From: an uncultured Lachnospiraceae bacterium
GTDB taxonomy: Bacteria > Bacillota > Clostridia > Lachnospirales > Lachnospiraceae
Reading direction: 5' to 3'
Assembly (NCBI GenBank): GCA_934370915.1
Contig: CAKRNI010000154.1
Location: 1 to 6,167, forward strand
DNA: 6,167 nt
Shown here: positions 5,255 through 6,167 of the stretch, piece by piece
How positions within the stretch are numbered: position 1 is the first letter of the stretch
How the letters are laid out: each line of letters begins with the position of its first letter
Made by a program: the position numbers and the translations under genes
The notes under the pieces: model-generated
The model's input: the letters and a program-made list of their open reading frames with translations, nothing else
Told to the model about the DNA's origin: nothing
Database searches by the model: none

Positions 5255-6167
5255 ATGAACGCCAAGACCGTTGTATTAAACGCGAAAAAAATGAACTTCG
5301 ACGGAAATCTCGACTTTTCCGTTCTCTCTTCCGACGTGACCGTCTACGATGATACCACCCCGGAACAGCTTTTAGAGCGCATTGAAGGAGCTGATATTAT
5401 CGTCACAAAGGAGATGCCGGTAAACGGTGACCTGATCCGCAAATTCCCGGCTTCCGTAAAGCTGATCTGCGAGGCCGGTACCGGATACAACAACCTGGAT
5501 CTCGATGCTGCAAGAGAGATGGGGATCACCGTCTGCAATATCCCGGCATACAGCTCTGAGCGCGTAGCCCACACAGCGATCATGATGATCTTAAATTTAA
5601 GCTCCACGATGCAGGTCCAGATGAAGATGCTGGCAAACGGAAACCATGATAACTTTACGAAAAATCTTCAGGTTCCCCACGTTGAGGTAAACGGAAAGAC
5701 TTTAGGAATCATCGGCGCCGGACATATCGGAAAGACCGTGATGAAGATTGCGAAAGCACTCGATATGAACATTCTCGTGTATACAAGAACACCGAGAGCC
5801 GACGAGGACGGCATCCGCTATGTAGATCTTGAGACCGTCTTAAAGAACAGTGACTATGTTTCCCTGCACTGCCCGTTAACTCCGCAGACAAAGCATATGA
5901 TCAATAAAGAGACTCTTGCGCTCATGAAGCCGACCGCCTTCCTGATCAACACTTCCCGCGGTGCTCTCATCGATGAACCGGCTCTGATCGAAGCGCTTGA
6001 AAAGCACCAGATCGCAGGCGCAGGCCTTGACGTTCAGGAAACTGAGCCGCCGAAAGCCGACAACCCGCTCTACACCCTCGACAACGTGATCCTCACCCCG
6101 CATATGGGCTGGAAAGGACTTGAGACAAGACAGCGTCTCGTTTCCATCCTTGCCGGAAATGTAAAGG
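5255..6167 (+). CDS. D-isomer-specific 2-hydroxyacid dehydrogenase, C-terminus cut by window edge
   Basis: I read 304 codons with no stop; relatives are about 310-330 residues, so only the last helix is missing. This family reduces 2-oxo acids to D-2-hydroxy acids (or the reverse) with NAD(P)H in the cytosol; glycerate, lactate and phosphoglycerate dehydrogenases belong to it. The flanking substrate domain covers about 1-100 and 285 onward, and the Rossmann domain about 101-284. The nucleotide loop is GIIGAGHIGK (151-160). The catalytic trio is R235 (INTSRGALID), E264 (LDVQETEPP) and H283 (TPHMGW). At the end of the second Rossmann strand the sequence is VYTRTP (175-180), with Thr177 where NAD-specific members usually have Asp, so NADP(H) use or mixed preference is possible. 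It is divergent from gntR. Reduction of an oxo acid produced by the dehydratases is a plausible but unproven role. I cannot assign the exact substrate. Confidence 0.9.
   Translation, partial: MNAKTVVLNAKKMNFDGNLDFSVLSSDVTVYDDTTPEQLLERIEGADIIVTKEMPVNGDLIRKFPASVKLICEAGTGYNNLDLDAAREMGITVCNIPAYSSERVAHTAIMMILNLSSTMQVQMKMLANGNHDNFTKNLQVPHVEVNGKTLGIIGAGHIGKTVMKIAKALDMNILVYTRTPRADEDGIRYVDLETVLKNSDYVSLHCPLTPQTKHMINKETLALMKPTAFLINTSRGALIDEPALIEALEKHQIAGAGLDVQETEPPKADNPLYTLDNVILTPHMGWKGLETRQRLVSILAGNVK

Noticed and set aside
5778..5786. TGTATACAA inside the dehydrogenase as a third GntR operator
   Set aside because: It lies deep in coding sequence and encodes ordinary residues (V-Y-T). It is more likely chance, although it matches the upstream-ttdA palindrome exactly over nine bases.
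5344..6103. Minus-strand open frames opposite the dehydrogenase
   Set aside because: The plus-strand frame is complete in motifs and has a strong promoter and ribosome binding site; the opposing frames are shadows.

Overview
The window (6,167 bp, moderate GC, no RNA genes, CRISPR array or insertion sequence seen) looks like an organic-acid utilisation locus from an anaerobic Firmicute, most likely a Clostridia/Lachnospiraceae-type gut bacterium. The reasons are strong AGGAGG-type ribosome binding sites, AT-rich intergenic DNA between moderately GC-rich genes, an oxygen-sensitive Fe-S dehydratase, and a gene style typical of that group. The taxonomic call is an inference; no marker gene is present.

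Layout: five genes lie on the minus strand, in transcription order from right to left. They are a GntR/FCD-family regulator (4290-4937), the two subunits of an L(+)-tartrate dehydratase, ttdA (3156-4058) and ttdB (2530-3156), an SLC13/DASS-type anion permease (1205-2494), and an enolase-superfamily acid-sugar dehydratase (1-1142, running off the left edge). A D-isomer-specific 2-hydroxyacid dehydrogenase (5255-6167, running off the right edge) is divergent on the plus strand. The order ttdA-ttdB-DASS transporter matches the Escherichia coli ttdA-ttdB-ttdT operon. Here, however, the regulator is GntR-type rather than LysR-type, and a sugar-acid dehydratase is appended.

How it should work: the permease imports tartrate or a similar C4 dicarboxylate, and TtdAB dehydrates L-tartrate to oxaloacetate. 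The enolase-superfamily enzyme would dehydrate a second, unidentified hydroxy acid, and the divergent dehydrogenase would interconvert a 2-oxo acid and a 2-hydroxy acid. The GntR protein probably represses the cluster. Palindromes centred on GTATAC lie over its own predicted -10 box and upstream of ttdA. A perfect 18-bp inverted repeat followed by a T-tract separates gntR from ttdA and looks like an intrinsic terminator. A second hairpin sits between the permease and the dehydratase gene.

The least expected item is a decayed C-terminal fragment of a MalY/PatB-type PLP-dependent aminotransferase/C-S lyase. It is buried on the minus strand in the gntR/dehydrogenase intergenic region (about 5024-5137). 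I do not see a wholly new biological system. The window is a recognisable tartrate-type catabolic locus with several unusual details.
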